DNA of 64,000 nt from Bacteroidia bacterium. GTDB lineage: Bacteria; Bacteroidota; Bacteroidia; J057. The notes below the pieces were generated by a model. The model searched no databases, was not told where the DNA came from, and worked only from the letters and a program-made list of their open reading frames with translations. Positions 53,390-62,263 of the stretch are shown here, piece after piece. The first letter of the stretch is position 1. Every line of letters begins with the position of its first letter. The stretch spans positions 62,001 to 126,000 of the forward strand of contig JAWPMV010000005.1 in the NCBI GenBank assembly GCA_033391075.1. Reading direction: 5' to 3'. The translations under genes were made by a program, and so were the position numbers.

Positions 53390-54793
53390 CTACTCATTGC
53401 TCTTTGCCAGTTGTTTTTTGACATTGGCCAGGTTTTCTCTAAAAAGCCCCAGATTACCATCTTCATTTTTCTCCGCCAGCTCCACTGCCTTTTGATAACT
53501 CTTGATGGAAGCTTCCAGTTTCCCATTCATTGCCAAAGCTTCTCCATAACTATCATAGACATTTGCTGATTTAGGATAGAGTTTGGTATTCGTTCTGAAG
53601 ATCACCTCAGCCACTTTGGGCTTCTTTTCCCGCATCAGGTATTCATACCCAAGTCCATTGATTTCATTTTCTGTCAATAAGCCCAGCTTCTTCCCCATTT
53701 TTATCCTCTTTTCAATCTCATTCCCGGAAGATTTATCCGAGTGGGAGTTCAGGGCTTTGAATAATCCCTGCAAGGCAAGTTTATACTCTGCATTTTTTCT
53801 CGATCTAAATTCGTCAGCAGCTTCTTTAGCTAATTCATGAGCCTTCTCCAGGGTCTTTTCAGGACTTACTTTTACCTCCGGAATAACACCCACTCCTTCC
53901 CAATTGGTTTTGGTGATAGGATTGATGGCTCTTCCAGTAGGAATAAATACGCCCAGTTCTTTATTGATTCGAACCATTTGACCCGGATTAGCTCCACCTC
54001 CTGTAGTTTGTCCGATAAGGGTGGCTCTTTTCCGGCTTTGCATATTGTAGGAAAATTCTTCTGCTGCTGAAAAGGTGCGATTGCTGGTTAGAACAAATAA
54101 AGGCACCTCCGGCATTTTCTCACCATTTACCTTATCCAGGGTCCAGAAATCTGTAGTTCTGTCTCCTTGCCTCCAATAGAGACTGTTCAAATGAACCCTT
54201 TCGTCAAAAAAGAAGCTACAGAGGTATTGTACCATTTCCGGATCTCCACCTCCATTTTGCCGCAGGTCAATAATGATGGCATCTGAAGTTGAAAGTAATT
54301 TCATGTAGTTATCTGCAACAGGGGCTCCTCTTTGGACACTGGCAAAGCCCCTGAGGTCGAGATAGCCGACATTTCCTTCCATTTTTTCCGCTTTAAAAAA
54401 TCCCGCTGTCATTGCCCGACTACGATTGATCATGTCAAGTCTTTCCTCTATCATCCGCTCAGGGCTGTTTTCTGGCGCTTTATAAGGTGGATTGGGACGA
54501 ATCCGCATGTGTTTATCTTTATTGATGTATTGGACCGATTCGGTCAGGGCCTCAGCAAAAGAAGATACATCTTTGAATTCTTTGAAATGTCCCGCTTTCA
54601 ATTGCTTTTGAAGGTGCGCTGAAGTCTTCTCCGCAACTTCAGGAAATACATAGCGTTCATTCATCAATTCCGAAAGACGCTCGATGGTTTCCTCCTTGAA
54701 TTTCTCACTCAGCTCCCCGTCCTGAGCTCTGAGTACCGCTGAGAAAATCAGACTTAAAAGGAGGAATAGGCTAATTTTTAGTATATTATTCAT
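53390..54793 (-). CDS. Exported S41 peptidase with C-terminal TPR region
   Basis: 467 residues. Signal peptide to LRAQ (residue 24). Helical N-terminal region ETIERLSELMNERYVFPE as in retinoid-binding-protein-like S41 members, then the core AIIIDLRQNGGGDPEMVQYL, nucleophile RTFSAAEEFSYN with Ser242, and GQTTGGGANPG. No PDZ domain between them. The last ~80 residues carry TPR-like helices (YDSYGEALAMNGKLEASIKS). Probably a periplasmic or surface peptidase. Unrelated in sequence detail to the S41 gene at 5473. Confidence 0.9.
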   Translation of the reverse strand: MNNILKISLFLLLSLIFSAVLRAQDGELSEKFKEETIERLSELMNERYVFPEVAEKTSAHLQKQLKAGHFKEFKDVSSFAEALTESVQYINKDKHMRIRPNPPYKAPENSPERMIEERLDMINRSRAMTAGFFKAEKMEGNVGYLDLRGFASVQRGAPVADNYMKLLSTSDAIIIDLRQNGGGDPEMVQYLCSFFFDERVHLNSLYWRQGDRTTDFWTLDKVNGEKMPEVPLFVLTSNRTFSAAEEFSYNMQSRKRATLIGQTTGGGANPGQMVRINKELGVFIPTGRAINPITKTNWEGVGVIPEVKVSPEKTLEKAHELAKEAADEFRSRKNAEYKLALQGLFKALNSHSDKSSGNEIEKRIKMGKKLGLLTENEINGLGYEYLMREKKPKVAEVIFRTNTKLYPKSANVYDSYGEALAMNGKLEASIKSYQKAVELAEKNEDGNLGLFRENLANVKKQLAKSNE

Positions 54794-54988
54794 TGCTTAT
54801 CTTAATTTCTTGAGTTCAAATTAGGATATGCGGAAAAGAAAAAATTGTAAAAAAGTAAAGGCAGGTGGGGATTTCAAAATTAAGAACGAGGAAGGTAGAA
54901 GTGATTGAATTCCTTTCAAGCGAAGCTGCAAAAACCAACTTCTCAATTCTCCAATCCTTGTTCCTTGTTTTTCCTTTCTTCCTCTTCC

Positions 54989-55849
54989 CTATCGAGGATC
55001 ATACTGGTTGCTAAACCTTTGCTGGATGGCAAAGCGTGAGATTTCGAGCAGTTCACTTTTTTGACCCAAAAACTCTCGCGGTGCACTTCCCAACATGGAT
55101 TTAAATTCCTTGATAAAATGGGCTTGATCATAAAAGCCACACTCCAGACATAGGGAAGTCAGGTTTTCATCTGTACTTGTATTTTTAAGTTGGAGGAAAT
55201 AATTCATCCGCCAGATTCGAGATACCTTTTTGGGACTAAGGCCCACTTTATTGATAAAGTGTTTATGCAGAGTAACCTTGCTCACCCCAAATTCTGTAAA
55301 TAGGTCCTGAACTCTTAATACGCCTTTTCGATCAAGAATATAATTGAGTTGGGCTCGTAAATTCTGATCAATGCTTAAGGAGTCTTCTAGTAGACTTGCT
55401 AACAACACATTTGCCTCAGAACATTGAAAATCTGTCTCCCACTTCCTCAGGATATTTTTTATGGTTTGTTCCTGAGAGGCTTTTAGCTTAAAAAGTTGAC
55501 TTAGGACTAGAAACTGATCGGTGAGTTTGTGTACTGGTATGTCTAAAATATTTGCAAAGGCAAAAGGCTTAAAGCGAATTCCAAAAACCCTGATTGATTT
55601 TTTTACCCGAAAGCTAAGAGGAGTATTTCTTTGACCGAGAAAGTGAACGCCGGCAGGAATGCATTTCCATAGCTTTTCATAAGCAGCCTTAATGAAAAGA
55701 TCCTGATCCGTAAAAATGATATTGAAGGTACAATCCGGTAGCAAAAGATCATTCAGATGATTGAGCTCACCTGCCTTGATCTGCATTTCCCAATAAATCT
55801 CAACATGTCTTGAGAAATGATCGGGCACATGTATTTCTTTATAATGCAT
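54989..55849 (-). CDS. AraC-family regulator (DUF6597 N-terminus)
   Basis: 286 residues. N-terminal DUF6597-type sensor (HFSRHVEIYWEMQI, LLPDCTFNIIFTDQDL, FLGQRNTPLSFRV), then a linker and AraC HTH near the end (VQDLFTEFGVSKVTLHKHF, LTSLCLECGFYDQAHFIKEF, GSAPREFLG). Such regulators are common and often autoregulatory. Effector and target are unknown; the nearest genes are an S41 peptidase (same strand, downstream) and the divergent DUF3095 gene. Confidence 0.88.
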   Translation of the reverse strand: MHYKEIHVPDHFSRHVEIYWEMQIKAGELNHLNDLLLPDCTFNIIFTDQDLFIKAAYEKLWKCIPAGVHFLGQRNTPLSFRVKKSIRVFGIRFKPFAFANILDIPVHKLTDQFLVLSQLFKLKASQEQTIKNILRKWETDFQCSEANVLLASLLEDSLSIDQNLRAQLNYILDRKGVLRVQDLFTEFGVSKVTLHKHFINKVGLSPKKVSRIWRMNYFLQLKNTSTDENLTSLCLECGFYDQAHFIKEFKSMLGSAPREFLGQKSELLEISRFAIQQRFSNQYDPR

Positions 55850-56035
55850 ATATCCTTAGAAATGAACCTTTAGGGGCAAATTTCAGGGGATAACTGAAAC
55901 CAGAAGTTAATTAGGTGCAATTTGAAACAATTAAGACTTGCACTTAAAACAAATCATACGCCTTTTCTGCATTGAGGGTTTATTTCATTCCCCTTTTTCT
56001 TTTTTAACTTGTAAGCAGAAACAGGCTTTAGAGAA

Positions 56036-57205
56036 ATGGGAACGGATAGCACTTTCTTTTATACAAATATCAATAGCCAGCAGGCACCTATCCATGAGGT
56101 TTTGGGGAAAGAGGAATTGTTCCAACGGGTACCTGAAGATTGGCATGTGGTGATCACAGATGTAAAAAACAGTACTCAGGCGGTTTCTGATGGAAAACAT
56201 TCGCTGGTCAATCTCATTGCTACGGGCAGCATCATTGCCTCATTGAATCTGGCCAGAAAGGCAGGAATTAAAATTCCTTTTTTCTTTGGAGGAGACGGCG
56301 CAACCCTGATTGTCCCCGAACAAATCCTTTCGCCCCTATTACAAGCACTTCAGGAACACAAAAAGAACTCCCTGGAAAATTTCCAGCTGTATTTACGGGT
56401 CGGTAGTATGCCCGTTTCTCAAGTCTATGAAGAAAAGCATCGTCTGCTGATCAGCAAGGCAAATATGAGCCCAATACTGCCTATTCCACTTGTATTGGGA
56501 TCCGGCTTGAAATATGCAGAAGATCAAATCAAAAAGGATGATCCACTTGCTGAGAGGGATGATGATTTCAGAGATTCAATGCTGGATCTTGCGGGTATGG
56601 AATGTAGATGGAAAAAGATTACTCCTCCAGAGAACAAACAGGAAGTTCTAAGTTTGCTAGTTGAATCTCTTGATGAGGAAAATCAGGGGATCGTATTTCG
56701 AAAGGTTTTGCAGGAGGTGGAGAACATTTTTGGCAGTCAGGGGAAAAGAAATCCTATATCTGTTCAAAAACTTCGGCTGGATGCCAGTATGGATAAAATT
56801 CGTGCAGAGATGAAGGTGAAACTTGGAGAAAATAGTTTTGCCTACTTTTTGGAAAATTGGCTGAGAACCCTGATTGGCAATGTCTACTTTAGATTTGACA
56901 AGGGTGGAAAGATGTACCTGGACAATTTGGTGAAATTATCTGACACTCTGGTGATAGATGGTCGGATCAATACAGTTATCAGTGGTACGGTAGCGCAAAG
57001 AAATCTTCTCATCCAGAAATTGGATCAAATTGAGGGCTCAGGCGATATCCTGTATGGAATCCATAGTAGCCCGGAAAGCATTATGTCCTGTTATGTAACT
57101 GACCGGGATGATCAACACATCCATTTTGTGGATGGTTCTGGGGGAGGCTATACCCAGGCAGCAAAAATGCTCAAAAGAAAGATTAAGCAACACAATAAAG
57201 CTTAA
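56036..57205 (+). CDS. DUF3095 family protein, nucleotide-cyclase-like
   Basis: 389 residues, cytosolic. DUF3095 pattern: WHVVITDVKNSTQAVSDGKH with a possible metal-binding Asp, then a helix, and FFFGGDGATLIVP with a GGDGA loop, as in class III nucleotidyl cyclases. The C-terminal half (VYFRFDKGGKMYLDNLVKL, CYVTDRDDQHIHFVDGSGGG) is family-specific. The cyclase-like reading is inference from fold motifs, as no activity is established for the family. Its stop overlaps the convergent SDR stop by 4 bp. Confidence 0.82.
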   Translation: MGTDSTFFYTNINSQQAPIHEVLGKEELFQRVPEDWHVVITDVKNSTQAVSDGKHSLVNLIATGSIIASLNLARKAGIKIPFFFGGDGATLIVPEQILSPLLQALQEHKKNSLENFQLYLRVGSMPVSQVYEEKHRLLISKANMSPILPIPLVLGSGLKYAEDQIKKDDPLAERDDDFRDSMLDLAGMECRWKKITPPENKQEVLSLLVESLDEENQGIVFRKVLQEVENIFGSQGKRNPISVQKLRLDASMDKIRAEMKVKLGENSFAYFLENWLRTLIGNVYFRFDKGGKMYLDNLVKLSDTLVIDGRINTVISGTVAQRNLLIQKLDQIEGSGDILYGIHSSPESIMSCYVTDRDDQHIHFVDGSGGGYTQAAKMLKRKIKQHNKA

Positions 57206-57966
57206 ATTTCTGTAGAAAGACCTTCTGTATGCCCATCCAGTCCAATGGCTTGACCACTGATAAATCGGCCATTGGGTGATGCAAGAAAGAGGCATAACTG
57301 AGCCACATCTTCGGCTTCCACGAAAGTTTTCATAGAAGTTTGTTTTACATACAATTCCCGAATTTCATCTATACTTTTCCCTTGCTTTTTTGCATCTGCA
57401 GCGATAACCCTATCTATCCTTTCTCCATTTACGCTACCCGGACATATGGCATTGACCCGTATACCTTCCTTTCCTAATTCCATAGCAAGGGTTTTTGTCA
57501 TTCCTATTGTAGCCCATTTTGCTGATGCATAGGGAGATCTAAATGGGAATCCGAAAAAGGATGCAGAAGAGGCAAGATTAATGATAGAAGCTGAATCAGA
57601 ACGCTTTAACATCGGAATTCCTTCCCTTAAGCAATAAAACATCCCATTTACATTAACCTGGATACATCTCTCCCATGCCTCAACGGGCAGATCTTCCAAT
57701 CTGCCTGTAGGCCCAGCAATTCCTGCACAGTTTATCAGTACGTCGAGTGTATCAACTTCTTTTTTTACCGCCCCGAAAAAGGATTTGACTTCCTTATAAT
57801 TCGCTACATCCGTCTTTTGAACAAAAACCTTGGGAAATTCACTTCGAAATTGTTTGATCGCCTTTTCCGAAACATCACAAATAAAAAGTTTGGCATTTGC
57901 AGAAAGGAAGCTTTCCACTATCTTTTTGCCTATCCCGGATGCAGCTGCTACAATGACAACATTCAT
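57202..57966 (-). CDS. Short-chain dehydrogenase/reductase
   Basis: 254 residues. Rossmann start NVVIVAAASGIGKKIVE, with the unusual AAASGIG in place of TGxxxGIG as in one SDR subgroup; NAG motif VLINCAGIAGPTG, catalytic Ser in NLASSASFFGFP and YASAKW (Tyr-x-x-x-Lys). The end GRFISGQAIGLDGHTEG is typical. NAD(P)-dependent alcohol or sugar dehydrogenase; substrate unknown. Overlaps the DUF3095 stop by 4 bp, convergent. Confidence 0.92.
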   Translation of the reverse strand: MNVVIVAAASGIGKKIVESFLSANAKLFICDVSEKAIKQFRSEFPKVFVQKTDVANYKEVKSFFGAVKKEVDTLDVLINCAGIAGPTGRLEDLPVEAWERCIQVNVNGMFYCLREGIPMLKRSDSASIINLASSASFFGFPFRSPYASAKWATIGMTKTLAMELGKEGIRVNAICPGSVNGERIDRVIAADAKKQGKSIDEIRELYVKQTSMKTFVEAEDVAQLCLFLASPNGRFISGQAIGLDGHTEGLSTEI

Positions 57967-58090
57967 GGCCTTTTCGATTCAAAATAATTGGGGCTTAAGC
58001 CAAGCTTAAAACTTAAGGCAAAATAAATGAGTGCATGCGTAAAAAGCCACTATCTACTATTAAAAGACAAGTTTTAGACCTTCCCTTCTA

Positions 58091-58137
58091 AAATTGATGC
58101 AGAAGTTTGGCTTGATGTCAAAAATCTGCATCAATTT
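58091..58137. promoter_or_regulatory. 13-bp perfect inverted repeat upstream of the response regulator gene
   Basis: AAATTGATGCAGA (58091) and TCTGCATCAATTT (58125) flank 21 bp that contain a third partial copy CTTGATGTCA. It lies in the divergent gap between the SDR and the response regulator, 7 bp upstream of the OmpR-type operator at 58144. It may be an operator for a dimeric repressor, or a stem-loop on the way to the SDR promoter. Confidence 0.5.
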
Positions 58138-58143
58138 CAGTGT

Positions 58144-58172
58144 TCTTAATTTTATTTTAATATAATTTTAAT
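58144..58172. promoter_or_regulatory. Three TyTTAAT direct repeats with 11-bp period
   Basis: TCTTAAT (58144), TTTTAAT (58155) and TTTTAAT (58166), each exactly 11 bp after the last. The same T-y-y-TAAT element recurs upstream of the SulP gene at 60345-60384. Probable binding site of the response regulator, i.e. autoregulation. Confidence 0.6.
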
Positions 58173-58223
58173 TTCTTTAGAGAAATTAGAAACCTTTCAA
58201 ATCTAAATCAGTTAGCATAAAGG

Positions 58224-58231
58224 TAAATTTG
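58224..58231 (+). promoter_or_regulatory. Candidate -7 box of the response regulator gene
   Basis: TAAATTTG fits TAnnTTTG, 12 bp upstream of the start codon at 58244. No clear -33 box. The short leader suggests this may be a chance match. Confidence 0.35.
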
Positions 58232-58243
58232 ACTTAAGCTCAG

Positions 58244-58951
58244 ATGAAAATACTCTTAATAGAAGACGAGCCTGCAATCTCCGGTTTTATTAAAAAGGGA
58301 TTAGAGGAGAATGGCTGTGCTGTAACACAAGCCTTTGATGGAGAAATGGGGTTACGCCTTGCTGAGAGATCGGAATACGATGTGATGATCATGGATTTGA
58401 TCCTCCCCGGTATCAACGGTTTGGAGCTGACACAACAAATCCGAAAAGAATTAAAAATCAAGACACCGATTATCATGCTAACTGCCCTCAATGAAACCGA
58501 TGACATTGTTCGGGGATTGAATGCAGGCGCTGACGATTATTTAGGTAAACCCTTTAAATTCCAGGAATTGCTGGCCAGGGTGCATGCCTTATCCCGTCGT
58601 CCGGTAGAGCTAAAGCAGGAATCTAACCATCTGCAAATCGCGGATCTGATTGTTGACCTCAACCGAAAGACCGTCAAAAGAGCCGGTCAGGAAATCAAGC
58701 TTACCGCCAAAGAATACTTTCTTCTCACCTACCTTATGCGAAATAAAAACCGGGTTGTAAGCCGCATGGATATCCTGGAAAATGTTTGGGACGTCCAATT
58801 TGACCTGGGTACAAATGTGGTTGACGTATACGTGAATTATTTGCGGAAGAAAGTAGATAAGCCTTTTGATGAAAAACTGATTCGAACGGTGACCGGTATG
58901 GGATACATGATAGATGCCCAGAGCGAAGACAAGGTTTATGAGAATACGTGA
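58244..58951 (+). CDS. OmpR-family response regulator
   Basis: 235 residues. Receiver domain with Glu8/Asp9-type acidic pair (LLIEDEPAISGFI), phospho-acceptor Asp51 in MIMDLILPGINGLEL, Thr in MLTALNETDD and Lys in GKPFKFQELLARV; winged-helix domain at the end (IKLTAKEYFLLTYLMRNKNR, TNVVDVYVNYLRKKVD, VTGMGYMID). Pairs with the kinase that follows, overlapping by 14 bp, so the two are co-translated. Operator repeats lie upstream of this gene and of the SulP gene that follows the kinase. Confidence 0.95.
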   Translation: MKILLIEDEPAISGFIKKGLEENGCAVTQAFDGEMGLRLAERSEYDVMIMDLILPGINGLELTQQIRKELKIKTPIIMLTALNETDDIVRGLNAGADDYLGKPFKFQELLARVHALSRRPVELKQESNHLQIADLIVDLNRKTVKRAGQEIKLTAKEYFLLTYLMRNKNRVVSRMDILENVWDVQFDLGTNVVDVYVNYLRKKVDKPFDEKLIRTVTGMGYMIDAQSEDKVYENT

Positions 58952-60266
58952 TCGACTCACCTGGACACTTTCCATTACCGCCCTTATTGCAGTTACCTTA
59001 CTGGGGTCCATCATTTACATCTTTACCGCAACCTTTCATGAACTGGAGTTTTTCAGTCGCTTGGAAGAGCGGGTTGCGATAACCGAGATTATGTTTTTGG
59101 AGAATGATGCCGAATTGGAGTCTACCGTTCGGGATCGATTCTTACAGACCCTGGATGAAGAAGAAGAATACGCCATTTCTTTTCAGCCCAGCGGAGTTGA
59201 TTCGCTCGAGAAACTATTCCCACCAGGATTCGCCACAGAAATTCAGAATAAAAAAAGGGTACAATTCTGGCAGGGAGATCGTCAGGGCGTAGGTGTCCAT
59301 TATTATTTGCCGCGAGGAGAATACGCAGTTGTGGTGACGGCTCTCGATAAATTCGGTTTGCGAAAATTAGACTTCCTCAGAAAAGTCCTTTTATTAGGCG
59401 GTTTTTGCCTGGTAGGGATACTCGTACTGATCGACAGATTGGCGCTCTCTCAAGCCCTGAAGCCTTTAGAAAACACCAGCCAAAAAGCCAGTAACATTAC
59501 CGCAGATCGCCTGGACCTAAGGCTGCATGTCAAAAACCCTAATGACGAAATCGGGAAGGTGGCTCATGCATTCAACAAAATGCTGGATCGATTGCAAAAT
59601 GCCTTTGAGGCGCAACGATTATTTGTTCGGAATGCCAGCCATGAAATCAAAAATCCGTTAACGGCCATCAGCGGAGAAGCTGAGGTTCTGCTTCAAAAGA
59701 AAAGAAGCCCGGAAGAATACGAGGAAGCCCTTCAAACCGTACTTAACGAAAGCACCCGGCTTCAGGTACTTATCAGTCAATTGCTGGATCTTGAGAAAAC
59801 GGATGCTCTCTTCGATTTGCCAGATCCTGAAATTTTCCCCTTAGATCAGGTTTTATTAGAATCTATTGAACACTTTCAAAGTCCGCGTTTTAAGCTGGAA
59901 TTTGATCCGGGAGATGAAGACAGCCTGGTCTACGGAAGTAAGTATCTTCTCCAAACCGCCCTGATCAACATTTTGGACAATGCCCTCAAATATTCAGATA
60001 AGAAAGCAGTAACCGTTGCTTTCTCAAATCAGGATGAAAAACTCACCATTATCGTCGCGGATGAAGGCCAGGGCATCCCTGAGGAAGATGTTGACAAGAT
60101 TTTTCAGGCCTTTTTCCGTTCGACTAATGCTCGGATTAAACAAGGACATGGGATTGGTCTGGCTTTGGTCAAAAAGATCATTGATCTTCACAATGGAGAA
60201 ATTCAATACAATTCGGTGGAAGGAAAGGGGACAGCTGTGGTCATCAATTTACCCCAATACCCCTAA
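58938..60266 (+). CDS. Membrane sensor histidine kinase with HAMP domain
   Basis: 442 residues from MRIRDRLTWTLSITALIAVT (start overlapping the regulator stop by 14 bp; a Met eight codons earlier is in the same frame). TM1 at 9-30, extracytoplasmic region to ~150, TM2 at ~152-172, HAMP (LKPLENTSQKASNITADRLD), HisKA NASHEIKNPLTAISGEAEVL with the phospho-His, and HATPase ILDNALKYSDKK, VADEGQGIPEEDVD, GHGIGLALVKKI. The ligand is not known. Next gene downstream is a SulP transporter with related operator repeats. Confidence 0.95.
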   Translation: MRIRDRLTWTLSITALIAVTLLGSIIYIFTATFHELEFFSRLEERVAITEIMFLENDAELESTVRDRFLQTLDEEEEYAISFQPSGVDSLEKLFPPGFATEIQNKKRVQFWQGDRQGVGVHYYLPRGEYAVVVTALDKFGLRKLDFLRKVLLLGGFCLVGILVLIDRLALSQALKPLENTSQKASNITADRLDLRLHVKNPNDEIGKVAHAFNKMLDRLQNAFEAQRLFVRNASHEIKNPLTAISGEAEVLLQKKRSPEEYEEALQTVLNESTRLQVLISQLLDLEKTDALFDLPDPEIFPLDQVLLESIEHFQSPRFKLEFDPGDEDSLVYGSKYLLQTALINILDNALKYSDKKAVTVAFSNQDEKLTIIVADEGQGIPEEDVDKIFQAFFRSTNARIKQGHGIGLALVKKIIDLHNGEIQYNSVEGKGTAVVINLPQYP

Positions 60267-60312
60267 ATCCCGAAAAGACCCCTAAATTCAGCCAAGCACT
60301 TCTTTTTCAACA

Positions 60313-60384
60313 GATTAAAATAAGATTAGATTTTCAAAAAAAATTCCTAATCGAATTCTAATATCTCTTTTAATCCTGTCTAAT
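60313..60384. promoter_or_regulatory. Cluster of TyyTAAT repeats upstream of the SulP gene
   Basis: Plus-strand copies TCCTAAT (60345), TTCTAAT (60356), TTTTAAT (60368), GTCTAAT (60378), spaced 11, 12 and 10 bp; and two copies in the opposite orientation, GATTAAA (60313) and GATTAGA (60324), spaced 11 bp. They share the T-y-y-TAAT core with the repeats upstream of the response regulator at 58144. Probable operator through which the adjacent two-component system controls the transporter. Downstream, ATACCTTCA is directly repeated just before the ATG (60411-60431). Confidence 0.58.
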
Positions 60385-60432
60385 AGTAATGAAGGATATT
60401 GCGAGCCTCTAAATACCTTCAAAAATACCTTC

Positions 60433-62073
60433 ATGACAAAAAATCAGAGTAACTCTCAGATGGAACTGCCTGCAAAAGGCTTGTTTGCCAATCTGAAGTA
60501 CGATCTGCCAGCCAGTATCGTCGTCTTTCTTGTGGCGACGCCCCTGTGTTTGGGAATTGCGCTTGCCTCGGGTGCGCCCCTATTTTCCGGAATCATTGCT
60601 GGTATAGTGGGTGGTATCGTAGTAGGCATGCTGAGTGGATCAGACATAGGAGTAAGTGGACCTGCAGCAGGTCTTGCAGTAATTGTATTGAACGCCATTA
60701 CCTCTTTAGGTGCGTATGAAACTTTCTTGCTGGCAGTAGTTATAGCGGGAGTTATTCAAACAGCGCTTGGGTTTTTGCGAGCGGGGATTATCGGTTATTA
60801 TTTTCCCTCTTCTGTTATTAAAGGAATGCTATCGGGAATTGGGATTATCATTATCCTCAAGCAGATTCCCCACGCATTTGGCTATGACAAAGTACCGGAA
60901 GGAAGCCTGGCTTTTGAACAGGCTGACTCCCAAAACACGATTTCTGAGCTAACAAACATGCTCAATTTTATTGAGCCTGGAGCCTTAATTATCACTGTAA
61001 TCTCTTTGGCTATCTTAATTCTTTGGGATCGTCCCTTCATGAAAAGAATTAAGCTATTCCAATTAGTACAAGGGCCCCTTGTCGCGGTTGTTACAGGTAT
61101 CGTACTGAATATTGTATTCACGGCAGCATTTCCGAATCTTGCCATCGATGCCAAACACCTCGTACAGATTCCTGTTGCAGAAGGTATTTCAGGATTCTTG
61201 GGGCTCTTTACTTTACCCGATTTCACTCAGATAGGGAATCCTGAAATCTACATCACTGCAATCACCATTGCCGTTGTGGCCAGTTTGGAAACCCTCCTCT
61301 GTGTAGAAGCTACAGATAAACTGGATCCTTATAAACGTATCACCCCTACCAACCGCGAGCTCAAAGCTCAGGGTGTGGGTAACTTCCTCTCAGGTATGGT
61401 AGGTGGTCTGCCAGTAACCCAGGTAATTGTTCGTAGTTCAGCGAATATTCAATCAGGAGGTCGTTCAAAAATGTCTGCTATTATCCATGGTTTCTTTCTG
61501 CTTTTCGCAGCCATGTTGATTCCTAGCATTCTAAACATGATCCCTCTTGCGACTTTGGCTGCTATCCTCTTTATCGTAGGATACAAGCTCGCCAAGCCGG
61601 TATTGTTTAAAACCATGTACAATCAGGGTTGGACACAGTTCATTCCATTCATGGTTACCATCATCGGTATCATCACCACAGACCTTCTGATTGGTATTGG
61701 ATTGGGTATGGCAGTAGCTGTATTCTTTATCCTGAGAACCAACTTTAGAAATCCTTATTTCTTTACCCAGGAAAAACGCGAAGAGGATGATGCGATTGTC
61801 ATCAGCCTGTCTGAAGATGTTACCTTCCTGAACCGTGCTAATATCATGCAGACCTTGGATGAAATACCTCAAAACACCCGTCTGGTTATTGACGCTAGTC
61901 GCTCTGTCAGCATTGACCATGATGTGAAAGAGATCATTATGGAATTTAAGGACAAAGCCAAGCTCAATAACATTGACCTAACGATCATAGGCATTGGAAA
62001 TGGCAGTCAAAATAATGCGAGAAATGAGGTTCGCAAGGCAATCCGGGAGAAGCAGGCTCAAGTCAGTGATTAA
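60433..62073 (+). CDS. SulP-family inorganic anion transporter with STAS domain
   Basis: 546 residues. About 11-12 TM helices; SulP signature LYDLPASIVVFLVATPLCLG-type opening, PLFSGIIAGIVGGIVVGMLS, GVSGPAAGLAVIVLNAI and the transport-core VVASLETLLCVEATDKLDP, GNFLSGMVGGLPVTQVIVR. C-terminal STAS domain at ~455-540 (VISLSEDVTFLNRANIMQTL, LVIDASRSVSIDHDVKEII). Family members carry sulfate, bicarbonate or other anions, often with a carbonic anhydrase; none is adjacent. Regulation by the two-component system next to it is inferred from the operator cluster at 60313. Confidence 0.93.
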   Translation: MTKNQSNSQMELPAKGLFANLKYDLPASIVVFLVATPLCLGIALASGAPLFSGIIAGIVGGIVVGMLSGSDIGVSGPAAGLAVIVLNAITSLGAYETFLLAVVIAGVIQTALGFLRAGIIGYYFPSSVIKGMLSGIGIIIILKQIPHAFGYDKVPEGSLAFEQADSQNTISELTNMLNFIEPGALIITVISLAILILWDRPFMKRIKLFQLVQGPLVAVVTGIVLNIVFTAAFPNLAIDAKHLVQIPVAEGISGFLGLFTLPDFTQIGNPEIYITAITIAVVASLETLLCVEATDKLDPYKRITPTNRELKAQGVGNFLSGMVGGLPVTQVIVRSSANIQSGGRSKMSAIIHGFFLLFAAMLIPSILNMIPLATLAAILFIVGYKLAKPVLFKTMYNQGWTQFIPFMVTIIGIITTDLLIGIGLGMAVAVFFILRTNFRNPYFFTQEKREEDDAIVISLSEDVTFLNRANIMQTLDEIPQNTRLVIDASRSVSIDHDVKEIIMEFKDKAKLNNIDLTIIGIGNGSQNNARNEVRKAIREKQAQVSD

Positions 62074-62188
62074 GTCCGTCTCTATTAATTTAGAACTGTC
62101 TATACATGAAATAGCTACCTAGTTTCTCTATCCGGGAAAGTTTCCGATCTGCTGCTAGGTAAGCGAACAGAATAAAAAATAATTCGAT

Positions 62189-62209
62189 TTGGGGAGACTC
62201 AATCCCCAA
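62189..62209. repeat. 7-bp inverted repeat downstream of the SulP gene
   Basis: TTGGGGA and TCCCCAA separated by 7 bp, in the A+T-rich stretch between the SulP stop and the terminator. Small hairpin of unclear role. Confidence 0.4.
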
Positions 62210-62224
62210 TATCTGAATTTATCA

Positions 62225-62263
62225 TTGCCGGCTCCTGCATTTTCTGCGGAGCCGGCAATTTTT
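62225..62263 (+). terminator. Intrinsic terminator of the SulP transcript
   Basis: Stem TTGCCGGCTCC/GGAGCCGGCAA (11 bp) with a 12-nt loop, then TTTTT. Strong G+C-rich hairpin. Confidence 0.92.
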
